Shown here one piece after another: positions 1 through 8,556 of a DNA stretch of 38,430 nt. Positions within the stretch are counted from its first letter, which is position 1. Every line of letters begins with the position of its first letter. The position numbers and the translations under genes are program-made. This DNA comes from Streptomyces sp. WAC 04229 (lineage in GTDB: Bacteria > Actinomycetota > Actinomycetes > Streptomycetales > Streptomycetaceae): positions 1 to 38,430 of the forward strand of contig NZ_QHJH01000060.1 of assembly GCF_003947455.1 (NCBI RefSeq). Direction: 5' to 3'. Below the pieces are notes generated by a model. That model saw nothing but the letters and a program-made list of their open reading frames with translations, did no database searches and was not told the DNA's origin.

Positions 1-1
1 G

Positions 2-88
2 GGCAAGAGGCTGGTACAGACCAGAATGGTTGGCCGGTCGGCGGTGACGGGGGACTTGCGGGGCAGCCAGGTGCCCGAGGTGTCCTGA
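2..88 (+). CDS. C-terminal fragment of an unrecognised protein (partial)
   Basis: An open frame runs from the window edge to a TGA at 86-88, giving 28 residues that end in QVPEVS. The stop codon lies inside a strong inverted repeat that looks like a terminator, and the next gene is convergent. This layout suggests the real 3' end of a gene that begins outside the window. The fragment is too short to identify. Confidence 0.3.
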   Translation, partial: GKRLVQTRMVGRSAVTGDLRGSQVPEVS

Positions 89-105
89 CCCGCCGTCGGC
101 GGGTC
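87..105. terminator. Hairpin between convergent genes
   Basis: Perfect 8-bp arms GACCCGCC (87-94) and GGCGGGTC (98-105) flank a 3-nt loop. It sits between the end of the partial plus-strand frame and the end of the minus-strand ATPase gene, so it could stop transcription from both sides. There is no T-run, as is usual in Streptomyces. A second short palindrome, CATGTC-G-GACATG, follows directly at 105-117. Confidence 0.5.
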
Positions 106-122
106 ATGTCGGACATGATCCG

Positions 123-554
123 TCACGAGGTGTACTCCGTTGCCCGACAGCTCAGTTCGGCCCACACCGTCTTCCGCGGAAAGCGCCCCTCCACGACCCC
201 CCACCGGTGTGCCAGCGCCTCGACGAGCAGCAGGCCGCGCCCCGACTCGGCGTCCGGGGCGGGCGCCTGCGGGCAGGGCAGCCGCTCGCCCCGGGTGTCG
301 GTGACCTCGATGCGCAGGAAGTCGCCGACGACGTACAGCGTGAGCCGGAAATCGCGCCCGGGGACGCGACCGTGTTCCGCCGCGTTGGCCGCCAGCTCGG
401 CGACGAGCTGGCGTGCGGGGTCCTGGGGCAGGCCCCAGCTCCGGAGCTGCTCGGCCGCGAGCAGCCGGGCGAGACGCGCTCCGCGCGGCGTGGGGGAGAG
501 CTGCACGCTGAAGTTGCGTACGGGTGTCGTGAGTTCGGCGGATTTCTGGTTCAC
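123..554 (-). CDS. Anti-sigma-factor-like ATPase (HATPase_c, RsbW/SpoIIAB type)
   Basis: A 143-residue stand-alone GHKL ATPase domain. The N-box is ELAANAAEHG with Asn57, the D-box is EVTDTRG with Asp86, and the G-box is SGRGLLLVEAL around residues 104-114. Proteins of this size in Streptomyces are anti-sigma-type kinases that bind sigma factors or anti-anti-sigma proteins; no sensor or phosphoacceptor domain is present. The start is GTG at 552-554 without a clear ribosome-binding site. It diverges from a WhiJ-like XRE gene, a common pairing. From memory, S. coelicolor RsfA (SCO4677), an anti-sigma factor, has a similar genomic setting near gdhA, so orthology is possible but unproven. Confidence 0.85.
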   Translation of the reverse strand: MNQKSAELTTPVRNFSVQLSPTPRGARLARLLAAEQLRSWGLPQDPARQLVAELAANAAEHGRVPGRDFRLTLYVVGDFLRIEVTDTRGERLPCPQAPAPDAESGRGLLLVEALAHRWGVVEGRFPRKTVWAELSCRATEYTS

Positions 555-589
555 GTCACTCAGCGTGGTGGCGCGTGCGTACGGTGAGA

Positions 590-617
590 AGTGACTCAGC
601 GGGTACGTACAGTCACT
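590..617. promoter_or_regulatory. Inverted repeat in the divergent ATPase/XRE intergenic region
   Basis: Arms AGTGACT (590-596) and AGTCACT (611-617) are separated by 14 nt that contain the self-complementary GTACGTAC (603-610). A second small hairpin, CGGTGG-ttgt-CCACCG, lies at 621-636. The 158-bp gap between the divergent starts must hold both promoters, so these repeats are candidate operators for the adjacent XRE regulator. I see no convincing -35/-10 pair. Confidence 0.35.
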
Positions 618-712
618 GTCCGGTGGTTGTCCACCGCTGTCGGGGCTGTCGGGGCCGGGCGCACGGGTAGGGCGCTGAGGGCAACACGGCCAGCACGACG
701 AAGGGGCGCGGG

Positions 713-1570
713 ATGACGGTCGAGACGGGCGAGCAGGGCGAGACAGGCTGGGAGGTGGACCCCGACGACGAGTGGGGCGTCGCCGTCATCGCCACGGTGG
801 GGCGCCAGCTGAAGCTCCGCCGCGAGGCGGTGGGGATGCGGGCCGCCGAGTTCGGGGAGGCGGTCGGGTACGGGGAGGACCTGGTCTACAAGGTCGAGGG
901 CGGCAAGCGGATTCCCCGGCAGGAGTACCTGGACAGGGCGGACGCGGTGCTGGACGCGGGTGGGTTGATCGCGGCGGCGTGGGAGGACGTGAAGAGGGTC
1001 CGGTATCCGAAGAGGGTGCGGGAACTGGGGAAGTTGGAGGGGAAGGCGGTTGAGATCGGGCTGTACGAGTGCCATGTCATTCCCGGGTTGTTGCAGACCA
1101 GGGAGCACGCGCGTGCCGTGATCGGCGCCGCGCAGCCGCCGTACTCGCCCGACGACGTGGAACGCATGGTGGCTGCTCGGCTGGCCCGGCAGTCAGTGTT
1201 CGAACGCTCACCCGCTCCGGCGCTCAGTTTCGTCCTGGAAGAGGGTCCGCTGCGACGCCCCATCGGCGGCACAATGGTCTGGCGTGAGCAGCTCGAACGC
1301 CTGCTGGAGGTGGGCCGGTTGCACAACGTCGTTCTCCAGGTGATGCCGACGGATTGTGACACCCATTCCGGACTGGACGGACGGATCGAGTTGCTGAAGT
1401 TCCCCGACGGCACGGCGGTGGGGCGCTCCGACGGCGCATTCAACAGCCGGGCGCTCACTGAGCCCAGGCACCTGCGCATCCTTGAGCTGCGATATGGCAC
1501 CATCCGGGCTCAGGCGCTCTCACCGGGGGAGTCGCTGGCCTTCATCGAGCAACTGCTGGGAGAAACATGA
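713..1570 (+). CDS. WhiJ-like XRE-family transcriptional regulator with DUF5753 domain
   Basis: 285 residues. An N-terminal XRE-type helix-turn-helix occupies about residues 26-85 (VGRQLKLRREAVGM, then FGEAVGYGEDLVYKVEGGKR). The rest (about 95-282) matches the DUF5753 effector domain typical of Streptomyces regulators, with motifs such as YECHVIPGLLQT and LEEGPLRRPIGG. ATG 713 follows a G-rich ribosome-binding site. The stop overlaps the start of the DUF397 gene by 4 nt (ATGA). This family acts with DUF397 proteins and anti-sigma-like ATPases in development and antibiotic control; the specific target here is unknown. Confidence 0.9.
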   Translation: MTVETGEQGETGWEVDPDDEWGVAVIATVGRQLKLRREAVGMRAAEFGEAVGYGEDLVYKVEGGKRIPRQEYLDRADAVLDAGGLIAAAWEDVKRVRYPKRVRELGKLEGKAVEIGLYECHVIPGLLQTREHARAVIGAAQPPYSPDDVERMVAARLARQSVFERSPAPALSFVLEEGPLRRPIGGTMVWREQLERLLEVGRLHNVVLQVMPTDCDTHSGLDGRIELLKFPDGTAVGRSDGAFNSRALTEPRHLRILELRYGTIRAQALSPGESLAFIEQLLGET

Positions 1571-1761
1571 TCCGCAAGGCCGAACTGGCGTGGTTCAAGA
1601 GCAGCTACAGCGGCGGCAACGACGGCAACTCCTGCGTCGAGATCGCGAAGACCCCCGGCACGATCCACGTCCGCGACTCCAAGCACGTAGAAGAGGGCCC
1701 CCGCCTGGCGCTCACCCCGACCGCCTGGTCGGCCTTCCTGCCGTACGCGTCACAGGACTGA
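1567..1761 (+). CDS. DUF397 protein, partner of the XRE regulator
   Basis: 64 residues with the family hallmarks: W-F-K-S-S-Y-S-G near residues 9-16, then N-S-C-V-E-I-A, V-R-D-S-K and the terminal W-S-A-F-L. DUF397 proteins are small, have no catalytic motif, and almost always sit next to a WhiJ-like XRE gene. They are thought to bind or antagonise that regulator. Translation is coupled to the upstream gene through the ATGA overlap. The last 50 bp overlap, on the opposite strand, the 3' end of the MmyB-like gene. Confidence 0.9.
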   Translation: MIRKAELAWFKSSYSGGNDGNSCVEIAKTPGTIHVRDSKHVEEGPRLALTPTAWSAFLPYASQD

Positions 1762-2617
1762 CCCCGGACGGCGCGACCTCCTGCGTCCCGACCACCGCCA
1801 GCAGCTCCAGCAGCCCCGCGCTCTCCGTGCCCACCGCCGGTGTGAACCAGAGCAGCCGCTGACGCCCGTCCTCGCTGAACAGGTTGAGGCAGTTGACCTC
1901 GATCAGGCCCAGCGTGGGGTGGCGGAGCCGTTTGCGGTCGTCGCGCCGGAAGGCGACGTCGTGGTCGGCCCACAGCGCGGCGAACTCGGGGGAGACGTCG
2001 AGCAGCGTACGGATCATCGTGCCGGCCTCCGGATCCCGCGTGTCCCTGCGCGCGGCGGCGGCCCGCAGGTCGGCGACGAAGGCGCGGGACTGGCTCTCGT
2101 GGTCGGCCTCGGGATACAGCTCCCGCGCCGCCGGCTCGGTGAACCAGCGGTGCACGAAGCTGGCCCTCGGCCCCCGCAGCCCGGTCTGGTCCCCGAGCAG
2201 CGCCACGGCCAGCGGATTCTGTACGAGGGTGACGTGCAGGTCGGTGATCACCTGGGCCGGGGTCGAGGTCATCCGGCCGAGCAGGTCGAGCATGCCCGGG
2301 TGGACGTGCGAGGCGGCCCCGCCCTGCACGGGCACCGGCCGGTCGGCGAGCCGGTAGACGTAGTCCCGCTCGTCGGCGGAGAGCCGCAGCGCCCGCGCCA
2401 GCGCGGCGATCATCTGCTCCGACGGCTGGGACCCGGCACCCCGCTCCAGCTCGTTGTAGTAGTCCACCGACGCCCCGGCGAGCTGGGCGACCTCCTCGCG
2501 CCGCAGCCCCGGCACCCGGCGGCGCGGCCCCGACGGGAGCCCCACGTCGGCCGGCCGGATGCGCTCGCGCCGGGATCGGAGGAAGGCCCCCAGCTCGGTG
2601 TACTTCACAGCGCCCAT
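1712..2617 (-). CDS. MmyB-like XRE-family transcriptional regulator
   Basis: 301 residues from ATG 2617. An N-terminal helix-turn-helix (about residues 8-75; RRRVPGLRREEVAQLAGAS is diagnostic) is followed by the MmyB-like ligand-binding domain, with the characteristic W-F-T-E-P-A-A-R, HPTLGLIEVNCLNLFSEDGR and W-F-T-P-A stretches. MmyB-like regulators usually sit divergent from an oxidoreductase gene and control it, as here with the SDR gene. A longer open frame upstream of 2617 lacks a ribosome-binding site and would run through the palindrome, so the shorter start is preferred. Its 3' end overlaps the convergent DUF397 gene. Confidence 0.9.
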   Translation of the reverse strand: MGAVKYTELGAFLRSRRERIRPADVGLPSGPRRRVPGLRREEVAQLAGASVDYYNELERGAGSQPSEQMIAALARALRLSADERDYVYRLADRPVPVQGGAASHVHPGMLDLLGRMTSTPAQVITDLHVTLVQNPLAVALLGDQTGLRGPRASFVHRWFTEPAARELYPEADHESQSRAFVADLRAAAARRDTRDPEAGTMIRTLLDVSPEFAALWADHDVAFRRDDRKRLRHPTLGLIEVNCLNLFSEDGRQRLLWFTPAVGTESAGLLELLAVVGTQEVAPSGVSPVTRTAGRPTRRSG

Positions 2618-2649
2618 GCACCCATTCTGCGCCCGGCCGGGTCGGCCAC

Positions 2650-2670
2650 CCAGGGGATGACATCCCCTGG
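2650..2670. promoter_or_regulatory. Perfect 21-bp palindrome, probable operator of the MmyB-like regulator
   Basis: Two perfect 10-bp arms, CCAGGGGATG (2650-2659) and CATCCCCTGG (2661-2670), surround one central base. It lies 32 bp from the regulator start (2617) and 32 bp from the SDR start (2703). This symmetric position between divergent genes is what an autoregulatory operator would show. Binding by this regulator is inferred. Confidence 0.65.
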
Positions 2671-2702
2671 TTGCGTGGGCCGGGGCGGCGCAGGGTGAAG
2701 GC

Positions 2703-3485
2703 ATGACCGACATGACACCGAGCACACAGCCGAACCAGCACGACCCCGCCACCGCCGGCCCTCGGGTCGCCGTCGTCACCGGCGGATCCCGTGGCATCGG
2801 CCGGGCCGTCTCCCAGAAGCTCGCCCGGGACGGCCTGGCCGTCGTCGTGAACTACGCACGCGACGCGGCGTCCGCCGAGGAGACGGTCGCGGCGATCACC
2901 GGAGCCGGCGGCCGGGCGGTCGCCGTACAGGCCGACGTGGCGGACGAGGAGGCGGTCGCCGCGCTGTTCGACCGGGCGGAGCGGGAGTACGGCGGCGTGG
3001 ACGTGGCCGTGAACGCCGCCGGGCGGATGACCCTGTCGACCGTCGCCGACCTGGACCTGGCGGCCCTCGACGCCATGCACCGCACCAACATCCGCGGCAC
3101 CTTCGTCGTCGCCCAGCAGGCCGCCCGGCGGCTGCGCGCGGGCGGCTCGCTGGTGACCTTCTCGACCTCCGTGGTCGGCACGCAGTTCCCCGAGTACGGG
3201 GCGTACGTGGCGAGCAAGGCGGCGGTGGAGGGGATGACGCTGATCCTGGCGCGGGAGCTGCGCGGCCGGGACGTCACCGTGAACGCGGTTGCGCCCGGCC
3301 CGACGGCGACCGATCTCTTCCTGGACGGCAAGACCCCCGAGCAGATCGACCACCTCGCGAAGGTCCCCCCGCTGGAGCGGCTGGGCAGCCCCGAGGACAT
3401 CGCCGAGGTGGTCGCCTTCCTGGGCAGCCCGGCGGGCCATTGGGTGAACGGCCAGGTTCTGCGCGCCAACGGAGGGCTGGTCTGA
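2703..3485 (+). CDS. Short-chain dehydrogenase/reductase (SDR)
   Basis: 260 residues, classical SDR. The Rossmann glycine motif TGGSRGIG is at 26-33, D78 is the acidic residue after beta 4, NAAG is at 104-107, Asn129 is conserved, a Ser cluster lies at 154-156, and the catalytic Y168-x3-K172 (YVASK) is present. PGPTATDLF follows, and the C-terminus GQVLRANGGLV is typical. It likely uses NADP(H) to interconvert a carbonyl and an alcohol; it resembles 3-oxoacyl-ACP-reductase-like enzymes but the substrate cannot be told. An in-frame ATG at 2712 is an alternative start. One nucleotide separates it from the tautomerase gene, so the two form an operon, probably controlled by the divergent MmyB-like regulator. 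Confidence 0.92.
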   Translation: MTDMTPSTQPNQHDPATAGPRVAVVTGGSRGIGRAVSQKLARDGLAVVVNYARDAASAEETVAAITGAGGRAVAVQADVADEEAVAALFDRAEREYGGVDVAVNAAGRMTLSTVADLDLAALDAMHRTNIRGTFVVAQQAARRLRAGGSLVTFSTSVVGTQFPEYGAYVASKAAVEGMTLILARELRGRDVTVNAVAPGPTATDLFLDGKTPEQIDHLAKVPPLERLGSPEDIAEVVAFLGSPAGHWVNGQVLRANGGLV

Positions 3486-3486
3486 G

Positions 3487-3726
3487 ATGCCCTTCGCCGA
3501 GTTCAAGGTCCCCGCGGGCACTCTCACGGCGGCCGACAAGAAGAAGCTGATCGAGCGCACCACGGACCTCTACGCGGAGATATACGGGGAACGCGCCCGC
3601 CCCACCACCGTCGTCCTCGTCGAGGAGGTCCCGGACGGCGGCTGGGGCGTCGCCGGGAACGTCCTCACGGCGGCGATGCTGGGCACGGGCACGGGCACGG
3701 ACGCCGGGGGCGGCGGCGGGGCGTGA
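3487..3726 (+). CDS. 4-oxalocrotonate tautomerase-family protein
   Basis: 79 residues. The start MPF would expose an N-terminal proline after methionine removal, the catalytic base of this family. The core beta-alpha-beta (residues 2-60) includes KKKLIERTTDLYAEIYG and TTVVLVEEVPDGGWGVAG, which are typical. The tail from about residue 63 is a low-complexity Gly/Thr stretch with no apparent function. It is co-transcribed with the SDR gene (1-nt gap), which suggests a small enol/keto substrate handled by both, but this is inference. Confidence 0.85.
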   Translation: MPFAEFKVPAGTLTAADKKKLIERTTDLYAEIYGERARPTTVVLVEEVPDGGWGVAGNVLTAAMLGTGTGTDAGGGGGA

Positions 3727-3776
3727 CGGCCGGGGAGGGCTTCGTCTCATACCGTGGCCGGGTGCTGGCCAGGACG

Positions 3777-3792
3777 TTTACCCGCACGTAAC
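3777..3792. promoter_or_regulatory. Possible GlnR binding site upstream of gdhA
   Basis: TTTAC (3777-3781), six bases, then GTAAC (3788-3792) fits the actinomycete GlnR pattern gTnAc-n6-GaAAc as one a/b site pair. It lies 40 bp before the gdhA start. GlnR is known to repress gdhA in S. coelicolor. Only one pair is visible, with no second copy in the expected downstream register, so this is a moderate call. Confidence 0.4.
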
Positions 3793-3832
3793 ACTGACCC
3801 GGAACGGTGCCACCGATAACAGAGAGGTCCAC

Positions 3833-5194
<1,362 letters not shown>

Positions 5195-5488
5195 GGAAAT
5201 TGCCGCGCTTATATCTGTACCCGCGGCAGGAGGATTCCGCGGAACGAGCCGACAGTTTCCTTACCCCAGCGAACAGAGTGGAATTACTCGAACCGCATGG
5301 GTCACCGAAGCGTGCTACTGTCCATATCAGTTGCAGTTGTGGTTCCCGAATTCGAAGACCTCCCCGACCGGCCACTGTGCCGTCGGACGTGCTTTTTGGT
5401 ACCGGTTTTTTCCGGCGGGGTAATCATCGCGGCGACACGGCGTTCGTACAGTGCGTACGCCGGTGCACTGCCCCGAAGGAGAAAAGAC

Positions 5489-5692
5489 ATGGCTACTGGC
5501 ACCGTGAAGTGGTTCAACGCGGAAAAGGGCTTCGGCTTCATCGAGCAGGACGGTGGCGGCGCGGACGTGTTCGCCCACTACTCGAACATCGCCGCCCAGG
5601 GCTTCCGTGAGCTGCTCGAAGGCCAGAAGGTGAGCTTCGACATCGCGCAGGGCCAGAAGGGCCCGACGGCGGAGAACATCGTCCTCGCCTGA
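5489..5692 (+). CDS. Cold-shock protein (CspA family)
   Basis: 67 residues from ATG 5489 behind GAAGGAG. It is a single cold-shock domain with RNP1 KGFGFI and RNP2 DVFAHYS, plus the invariant MATGTVKWFN start; it binds single-stranded RNA/DNA and acts as an RNA chaperone. The upstream gap (5195-5488, 294 bp) contains no gene. Its AT-richer segments and a CCGG-TTTTTT-CCGG hairpin near 5404-5417 suggest a long structured 5' leader like those of other csp mRNAs. A strong terminator follows at 5723-5764. The DEAD-box helicase next door fits a joint role in unwinding RNA at low temperature. Confidence 0.95.
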   Translation: MATGTVKWFNAEKGFGFIEQDGGGADVFAHYSNIAAQGFRELLEGQKVSFDIAQGQKGPTAENIVLA

Positions 5693-5722
5693 GGCCGGCG
5701 CGCGCCCTCGGGCGCACATTTT

Positions 5723-5764
5723 GCAGCTGGGGCCCGCATCCCTCGGGGTGCGGGCCCCAGCTGC
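5723..5764 (+). terminator. Strong terminator of the csp gene
   Basis: Perfect 16-bp arms (5723-5738 and 5749-5764, left arm GCAGCTGGGGCCCGCA) enclose a 10-nt loop, 30 nt after the csp stop. It separates the abundant csp transcript from the helicase gene. Confidence 0.85.
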
Positions 5765-5937
5765 GTTCACTTCCGCAGTGACGTCCCCCTGCGCGACGAC
5801 CGCGAGAGATCCCCGGAATCCCCGGATTCGAGAACGCGGAATTCTGCCTCAACTCGGCCTGTCCTTGCGATTCTCCGTGTGCCCCCGGCGCGGGAATTCC
5901 TTGATATGTGCCGCCTAGCATCAAGGAAGGTTCCGCA

Positions 5938-7375
5938 ATGAACCCCACGCGCACGAACGACCGCTTCGCCCGTACTCGGAACAAGAGCGCCGCGCCGAGC
6001 CGGAACCGCAACCGGCATGGTGCCCCGCCCCGCGGCGAGTTCGCCCTCCCGGAGACGCTCACCCCGGCACTGCCCCCCCGTGGCGGCCTTCGCCGACCTC
6101 GCCATGCCCGCGGAGCTGCTGGCCGCTCTCGGCGCGCAGGGTCTGACCGTGCCGTTCCCGATCCAGGCCGCGACCCTGCCGAACTCCCTCGTCGGCCGCG
6201 ACGTACTCGGCCGGGGCCGCACCGGCTCCGGCAAGACCCTCGCCTTCGGTCTGGCTCTGCTGGCGGCTACGGCCGGGCGGCGCGCCGACCCCGGGCAGCC
6301 GCTCGGCCTGGTCCTCGTCCCCACCCGCGAGCTGGCCCAGCAGGTCACGGACGCGCTCGCGCCGTACGCCCGCTCTGTGGGGCTGCGTCTGGCCACGGTG
6401 GTGGGCGGCATGCCGATCGGCAGGCAGGCCGGCGCACTGCGCGGCGGCGCCGAGGTGGTCGTCGCCACCCCCGGACGCCTCAAGGACCTCATCGAGCGCG
6501 GCGACTGCCGACTGGACGGGGTCCGCGTCACCGTCCTCGACGAAGCCGACCAGATGGCTGACATGGGCTTCATGCCGCAGGTCACGGCACTGCTCGACCA
6601 AGTGCGCCCCGACGGCCAGCGCTTGCTGTTCTCCGCCACGCTCGACCGCAACGTCGATCTGCTCGTTCGCCGCTACCTGAGTGACCCCGTCGTGCACTCC
6701 GTCGATCCGTCGGCCGGTGCGGTCACGACGATGGAGCACCACGTGCTCCACGTCCACGGCGCCGACAAGCACGCCGCCACGACCGAGATCGCCGCACGCG
6801 ACGGCAGGGTGCTCATGTTTCTGGAGACCAAGCACGCGGTCGACCGCCTCACCGAGCACCTCCTGCGCAGCGGGGTGCGGGCCGCGGCCCTGCACGGCGG
6901 CAAGACGCAGCCGCAGCGCACCCGTACGCTGACGCAGTTCAAGAACGGCCACGTCACCGTGTTGGTGGCGACCAACGTCGCGGCGCGCGGGATCCACGTC
7001 GACCATCTCGACCTCGTCGTCAACGTCGACCCTCCGACCGACCACAAGGACTATCTCCACCGTGGTGGCCGCACCGCTCGCGCCGGTGAGTCCGGCAGTG
7101 TCGTGACCCTGGTCACCCCGGGCCAGCGACGGGCCGTCACCCGCCTCATGACGACGGCCGGCATCGTCCCGCAGACCACCAGGGTCCACGCCGGTGCGGA
7201 GGCCCTGCACCGCATCACCGGTGCGCAGGCGCCCTCCGGCATCCCTGTCGTCATCACCGCGCCGGCCTCCGAACGCCCCCGGCGCCGGGCCGCCGCAGGC
7301 GGTCGACGCCGCACGGGTGCGGTGGCGCGGAGCCGGTCCGCCGTGGTGCCCGCCACCGGGACGGCAGCGGCCTAG
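5938..7375 (+). CDS. DEAD-box RNA helicase, apparently frameshifted in a 7-C tract
   Basis: An ATP-dependent RNA helicase with all core motifs: I GRTGSGKT, Ia PTRELAQQ, Ib ATPGR, II DEAD, III SAT, V ARGIHV, VI HRGGRTAR. AAGGAAGG (5923-5930) points to ATG 5938 (MNPTRTNDRF...). This frame runs to LTPALPP and then leaves the family sequence; the match (PVAAFADL and onward) resumes in the +1 frame immediately after seven C's at 6073-6079. Six C's would give one continuous protein of about 478 residues. So this is a sequencing error, a true frameshift mutation, or slippage. The only in-frame ATG near the start of the second frame (6017) has no ribosome-binding site. It sits behind csp and before the CBS-like gene, a likely cold/stress group. 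Confidence 0.85.
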
Positions 7376-7421
7376 AACCGTTCTGACCAGCAAACCGACC
7401 CGTCACGCCAGGAGGCACTAC

Positions 7422-7745
7422 TTGACGCTGCTTCAGTCACACCCCTGCCCCGCGAACACCAACGCCGACTGTTGGACGGCCGACGACGCCATGGATGCGG
7501 CGGGGCTGCAGGTCTGGGACGACATGACGGTCGAGGTGGCACTCTCCGTCATGAGCGCGGCCCGGACGAACCACCTCGTCGTCTGCGACGAGGACGGCCG
7601 GTACACCGACCTGGTCACTCGAACCCGCCTGACCACGGTGCGGAACGGTTCCGCATACACGGACCGGATCCGCCTGCGCGACGTGGTCGACGGGCCCTTC
7701 CCGTCGCCGTTCGCCACGGTGGCCCAGGCCGCGCTCTCCGGCTGA
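7422..7745 (+). CDS. Small CBS-domain-like protein
   Basis: 107 residues from TTG 7422, chosen because AGGAGG (7410-7415) lies 6 nt upstream. The segment DMTVEVALSVMSAARTNHLVVCDEDGRYTDLVTRTRLTTV (about residues 28-67) reads like one CBS motif: an ATVxxAxxxM start, a H-L-V-V strand and a D-E-D-G turn. The C-terminus begins what could be a second repeat (FATVAQAALSG) and stops, so it may be a shortened form of a two-CBS protein. CBS pairs bind adenine nucleotides. It lies 46 bp behind the helicase, probably in the same transcript. Confidence 0.6.
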   Translation: MTLLQSHPCPANTNADCWTADDAMDAAGLQVWDDMTVEVALSVMSAARTNHLVVCDEDGRYTDLVTRTRLTTVRNGSAYTDRIRLRDVVDGPFPSPFATVAQAALSG

Positions 7746-7762
7746 CCCCCGCCCGGCGCGGT

Positions 7763-8122
7763 TCAGTGGTCGGAGTAGCTGAAGTCACCCACGGTCCAGG
7801 CGCTGACGTCCTCGATCGCCACGCGGTACATACCGCCCGTTTCCGGGATTCCCATCGTGCCCTGGAGGATCCGGGCCACATGGAAGTGCAGGTGCGTGGG
7901 TGGCCCGTCCTTCTCCGCGTGACCGTCGAAGACGGCGGAGAAGTCGCGCAGGTCGGCTGAGTCCGTCAGTACTTCCGACACCCGCCGCCTCCAGACCTTC
8001 TCGGGGGCCAGGCGACCGGTGATCACAGCACCGTGGGCGACCACGGTCAGGGACATCCGGCTGCTCTGCCCGGACTCCACGAGGGCGGCGATGTCGATGA
8101 GCAGCTCGTCAGGCTTCTGCAT
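7763..8122 (-). CDS. Conserved protein, possibly GvpU-like gas-vesicle accessory protein
   Basis: 119 residues from ATG 8122 (MQKPDELLIDIAALVESG...). It contains SLTVVAHGAVITGRLAPEKVW, a pattern I associate with the GvpU-like family (small helical start, then a beta segment with G-x-I-x-G), and a His-rich HLHFHVARI near residues 78-86. The name is tentative: no other gas-vesicle gene is in the window. It is convergent with the CBS-like gene and lies 49 bp downstream of the MerR-like gene on the same strand, so the two are probably co-transcribed. Confidence 0.65.
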   Translation of the reverse strand: MQKPDELLIDIAALVESGQSSRMSLTVVAHGAVITGRLAPEKVWRRRVSEVLTDSADLRDFSAVFDGHAEKDGPPTHLHFHVARILQGTMGIPETGGMYRVAIEDVSAWTVGDFSYSDH

Positions 8123-8171
8123 GAGTACGGATTTTATCCACCGGACCGGCGGTGCGGACCACACGGTGGGA

Positions 8172-8528
8172 TTACCGGGCGGGACGAACGCTTCCCGCCG
8201 GCTTCCCGGAGGCGCCGGCGTCGCCCTGCCGCAGCTCGGCGTTGATGCGCTGGGCCTCCTCGAGCTGGTCCTCGAGGATGATGATGCGGCAGGCCGCCTC
8301 GATGGCGGTTCCCTGGTCGACCATCTCGCGGGCGCGGGCGGCGATGCGCAGCTGGTACCGGGAGTAGCGGCGATGGCCGCCCTCGGAGCGCAGGGGAGTG
8401 ATCAACCGGGCTTCGCCGAGGGCCCGCAGGAAGGCGGGTGTGGTGCCGAGCATCTCGGCCGCCCGTCCCATGGTGTACGCGGGGTAGTCGTCGTCGTCGA
8501 GCCGGTCGAGCGGTGTGTCTGCGGTCAT
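8172..8528 (-). CDS. MerR-family helix-turn-helix regulator
   Basis: 118 residues from ATG 8528 with AGAGGTG just upstream. The MerR fold is clear: YTMGRAAEMLGTTPAFLRALGEARLITPLRSEGGHRRYS (helix-turn-helix plus wing, about residues 18-56), then a coiled-coil helix rich in E/A/R (EACRIIILEDQLEEAQRINAEL). No Cys metal ligands are present, so it is not a classic metal sensor. It is the first gene of a minus-strand pair with the GvpU-like gene. A perfect 32-bp palindrome lies 29 bp before the start and may be its operator or a leader hairpin. Confidence 0.85.
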   Translation of the reverse strand: MTADTPLDRLDDDDYPAYTMGRAAEMLGTTPAFLRALGEARLITPLRSEGGHRRYSRYQLRIAARAREMVDQGTAIEAACRIIILEDQLEEAQRINAELRQGDAGASGKPAGSVRPAR

Positions 8529-8556
8529 CTGCACCTCTGCTAGCGGAATGCGTCGA

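Noticed and set aside
1605..3563. Long open frame on the minus strand through the regulator and SDR genes
   Set aside because: It is antisense or out of frame to well-supported genes, has a low-complexity Arg/Gly/Ala composition, and is what very GC-rich third positions produce by chance.
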